Shown: in pieces, positions 62,372-64,000 of the stretch
How positions within the stretch are numbered: the first letter of the stretch is position 1
How the letters are laid out: every line of letters starts with the position of its first letter
Assembly (NCBI RefSeq): GCF_014650335.1
Contig: NZ_BMUT01000001.1
Span: 487,037-551,036 of the forward strand
Origin: Streptomyces hiroshimensis
GTDB lineage: Bacteria > Actinomycetota > Actinomycetes > Streptomycetales > Streptomycetaceae
DNA length: 64,000 bases
Direction: 5' to 3'
The notes under the pieces: model-generated
Told to the model about the DNA's origin: nothing
Databases searched by the model: none
What the model saw: the letters and a program-made list of their open reading frames with translations, nothing else
Position numbers and translations under genes: made by a program

Positions 62372-63079
62372 TCAGTCGGGCGGCGGGTGCCCCAGTTCGC
62401 CGCGGGCACGCTCCAGTTCGGTGCGGGCCCGCTCCCGGGCGTAGGGGCTCGCCCCCGGCTGGTGCCTCAGGAAGGACTCGACGAATCCGGCGCGCCGCGC
62501 GGGCGGGTAGCGCCGCTCGGTGAGGAACGGCAGGTCGTTGCCGACCATGCTGCGGGCGACGAGCAGCGGGGTGTCGCTGTGCAGCGGGCGGAATCCGGGG
62601 TTGTGCAGCCCCGGCCCCGGGTGCCCGGGGAAGAACTCGCCGAGCATCATCCCCTCCGCCACGAACTCCGGTTTGAGCCGGTCGTGGACGCGGACCACGG
62701 TCGCGGCCGCCACCCCGGGCAGGACCAGGACGACGGTCTTGTCGATGGTGTGCGGGCCACTGCGCGGCTCCATGGCCAGCCAGTGCGCCTTGAGCGCGGC
62801 GACGGCGGCCGCGAGAGCGGTCTCGTCGCGCACGGGCGGCTCGGCGAGCGCGTAGCGGATCAGCCCGAGCCGCTGCGAGAGCGGTACGAACGGGCAGACC
62901 GCCCCGCGGCGGCCGAGGTCGGGGTGCGGCCGGGCGACGTGCCGGGTGATCCAGTCGCCGACGGGCCGCAGCAGGTCGTGCGCGGCGGCCTCCCGCTGGT
63001 CGTAGAGCCGGATGCGCGCGAGGCCGGGATCCGTCCCGCCGCTGTCCGGGAGCGTGCGGTGTGCGTTGTCATGACTCAT
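62372..63079 (-). CDS. DUF6875-type protein
   Basis: A 235-aa protein. HDLLRPVGDWITRHVARPHPDLGRRGAVCPFVP near the start is the family core, with further blocks VLVLPGVAA and GEFFPGHPGPGLHNPGFRPLHSDTPLLVARSMVGNDLPFL. It resembles proteins near polyketide and siderophore genes. ATG 63079 has GGGGGA seven bases upstream. Confidence 0.65.
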   Translation of the reverse strand: MSHDNAHRTLPDSGGTDPGLARIRLYDQREAAAHDLLRPVGDWITRHVARPHPDLGRRGAVCPFVPLSQRLGLIRYALAEPPVRDETALAAAVAALKAHWLAMEPRSGPHTIDKTVVLVLPGVAAATVVRVHDRLKPEFVAEGMMLGEFFPGHPGPGLHNPGFRPLHSDTPLLVARSMVGNDLPFLTERRYPPARRAGFVESFLRHQPGASPYARERARTELERARGELGHPPPD

Positions 63080-63204
63080 GCGTCGTTCCCCCGTCACGGT
63101 CTCTGTTCAGTGAGAAGAACCCACGAGGCCGGGATGGAGGTTGAGCGAGCCGGGGCAAGTCGAACTATTGCGTCCCTGTCGGGCAGCTGTCGGGATGAGA
63201 AGGA

Positions 63205-63855
63205 CTACGCCGTCAGCGCGGAGCCGAACTCCACCAGCAGTAAGGCCGAGGCCGCCAGCAGCAGTACGCCGGAGCCGCCGAGCAGCATCCGGTAGCCACG
63301 GGTGCCGATCCGGTGCCGGGCCCGGGCGACCACGACGGCGAGCGCGGCCTTGCTGCCGACCAGCAGCCCGTAGAAGCCGAAGAGGAAGCCGCCGGCGCCG
63401 GGCGCGCCGTTGCGCCAGGCGGCCACGAGCAGGGGCGCCCCCGTCGTCAGCCAGAACATCCACGGGTGCGGGCTGAGGAGGTTGACGAGCGCGCCCTGCC
63501 AGAGGGTCCGCCGGCCCTGGAGCCGGGCCTCCGCGCCGTCGCCGGCCTCGGGCACCTCGGCCGTACGGGCCTCGCGCAGCGTCGAGACGGCCAGCCAGGC
63601 GAGGAAGAGGCCGCCGAGCACGCCGCCGGCCGCGATGGCCCGCTCGGGCAGCACGGCCAGCACGGTCACGGCCAGCACGATCACCGGCAGGTCGGTGAGC
63701 AGGGGGACGGCCGCCACCCGCAGCCCGACGCCGAGCCCGCCGCGCAGGGTGCCCGACAGCACCAGCGCGAGCAGCGGGCCCGGGCTGATCCCCGCGCTGA
63801 AGCCGAGCGCCACCCCCAGAGCCAGCTCTTCCACGGCGTTGCCCATCTCCCTCAC
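63205..63855 (-). CDS. LysE-family amino acid exporter
   Basis: A 216-aa membrane protein with about six hydrophobic helices and the LysE/RhtB opening ALGVALGFSAGISPGPLLALVL. It exports amino acids or metabolites. GTG 63855 is taken as the start; a start at 63846 or 63837 is possible. The upstream AT-rich region (63870-63935) has two TGACATCTGT copies. Confidence 0.75.
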   Translation of the reverse strand: MREMGNAVEELALGVALGFSAGISPGPLLALVLSGTLRGGLGVGLRVAAVPLLTDLPVIVLAVTVLAVLPERAIAAGGVLGGLFLAWLAVSTLREARTAEVPEAGDGAEARLQGRRTLWQGALVNLLSPHPWMFWLTTGAPLLVAAWRNGAPGAGGFLFGFYGLLVGSKAALAVVVARARHRIGTRGYRMLLGGSGVLLLAASALLLVEFGSALTA

Positions 63856-63869
63856 CGGCCCGCATAACT

Positions 63870-63935
63870 CACATAGCAGGGCATAGGTGAAATCAGTTGA
63901 TATTCAGTGACATCTGTCCTGACATCTGTATTGCA
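63870..63935. promoter_or_regulatory. AT-rich promoter region with direct repeats
   Basis: TGACATCTGT is found at 63908-63917 and 63920-63929, in a stretch of low GC for this genome, upstream of the LysE-type gene. It is a likely regulator-binding region; the second gene it serves would lie beyond the window. Confidence 0.45.
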
Positions 63936-64000
63936 CAAGACGCCTGCAGGGGGCACGAGGTTGACGCCGCGGTCACTCGTATCGGTAACGCCGGATACGC

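Noticed and set aside
1..64000. tRNA, rRNA or riboswitch genes
   Set aside because: No cloverleaf, CCA end or known riboswitch core was recognised by eye; a covariance-model search would be needed to exclude them.

Overview
The window is high-GC DNA with GTG and TTG starts and many 4-base stop/start overlaps. It carries Streptomyces marker families: Scr1-type regulator plus DUF397, DUF2637, DUF6243, DUF5955, DUF6126 and SAV_915. It is almost certainly a Streptomyces chromosome. It splits near 28.8 kb into a mosaic accessory half (left) and an ordered catabolic half (right).

Accessory half (1-28.8 kb). From the left edge: a frameshifted IS5-type transposase, a frameshifted hypothetical, a NUDIX/MazG-like pair and a C-terminal remnant of a UDP-sugar dehydrogenase. 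A defence patch follows at 7-10 kb: a SMODS nucleotidyltransferase overlapping a SLATT two-TM effector (a short CBASS operon), divergent from an AbiJ-like protein with a DUF559-type nuclease end. A minus-strand operon then runs from 17.56 down to 10.2 kb. It encodes two small proteins, a frameshifted DUF6415 protein, two radical SAM enzymes, a creatininase-family protein, an arylsulfotransferase-like propeller, a GT2 glycosyltransferase, a methyltransferase and a P-loop kinase-like protein. It looks like an uncharacterised peptide or small-molecule pathway and is the best candidate here for something new. Next come an Scr1/DUF397 pair, a reduced integrative element (DUF2637, DUF3631 ATPase, XRE regulator, excisionase, tyrosine integrase) and an Mrr-type nuclease. 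The stretch from 25.2 to 28.8 kb is littered with gene ends (CorA, MurA-like, winged-helix) and holds a possible two-repeat CRISPR relic.

Catabolic half (28.8-64 kb). After a diaminopimelate decarboxylase homologue, an SAV_915 protein, a GAF-LuxR regulator and two coupled acyl-CoA synthetases, most of 36.5-56.2 kb is purine-ring and glyoxylate metabolism. Hyi, GlxR and Gcl convert glyoxylate to glycerate. UraD, UraH, uricase and a guanine/8-oxoguanine deaminase-type hydrolase, with a nucleobase permease, lead to allantoin. AllR, allantoinase and allantoicase take it to ureidoglycolate. Malate synthase drains glyoxylate into malate, and a MocA-like cytidylyltransferase probably serves a molybdenum hydroxylase encoded elsewhere. 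Operator-like palindromes recur in front of these operons. The Gcl homologue has Glu where the canonical enzyme has its diagnostic Val51. The tail holds a GNAT, a TenA-like protein, an XRE-cupin regulator with DUF6126, a secreted RNase, a secreted beta-helix protein, a P450, a DUF6875 protein and a LysE exporter.

Tandem repeats are unusually frequent: 9-bp and 15-bp arrays in or beside genes, and a ~176-bp array at 51.8-52.65 kb. No rRNA or tRNA gene was recognised.
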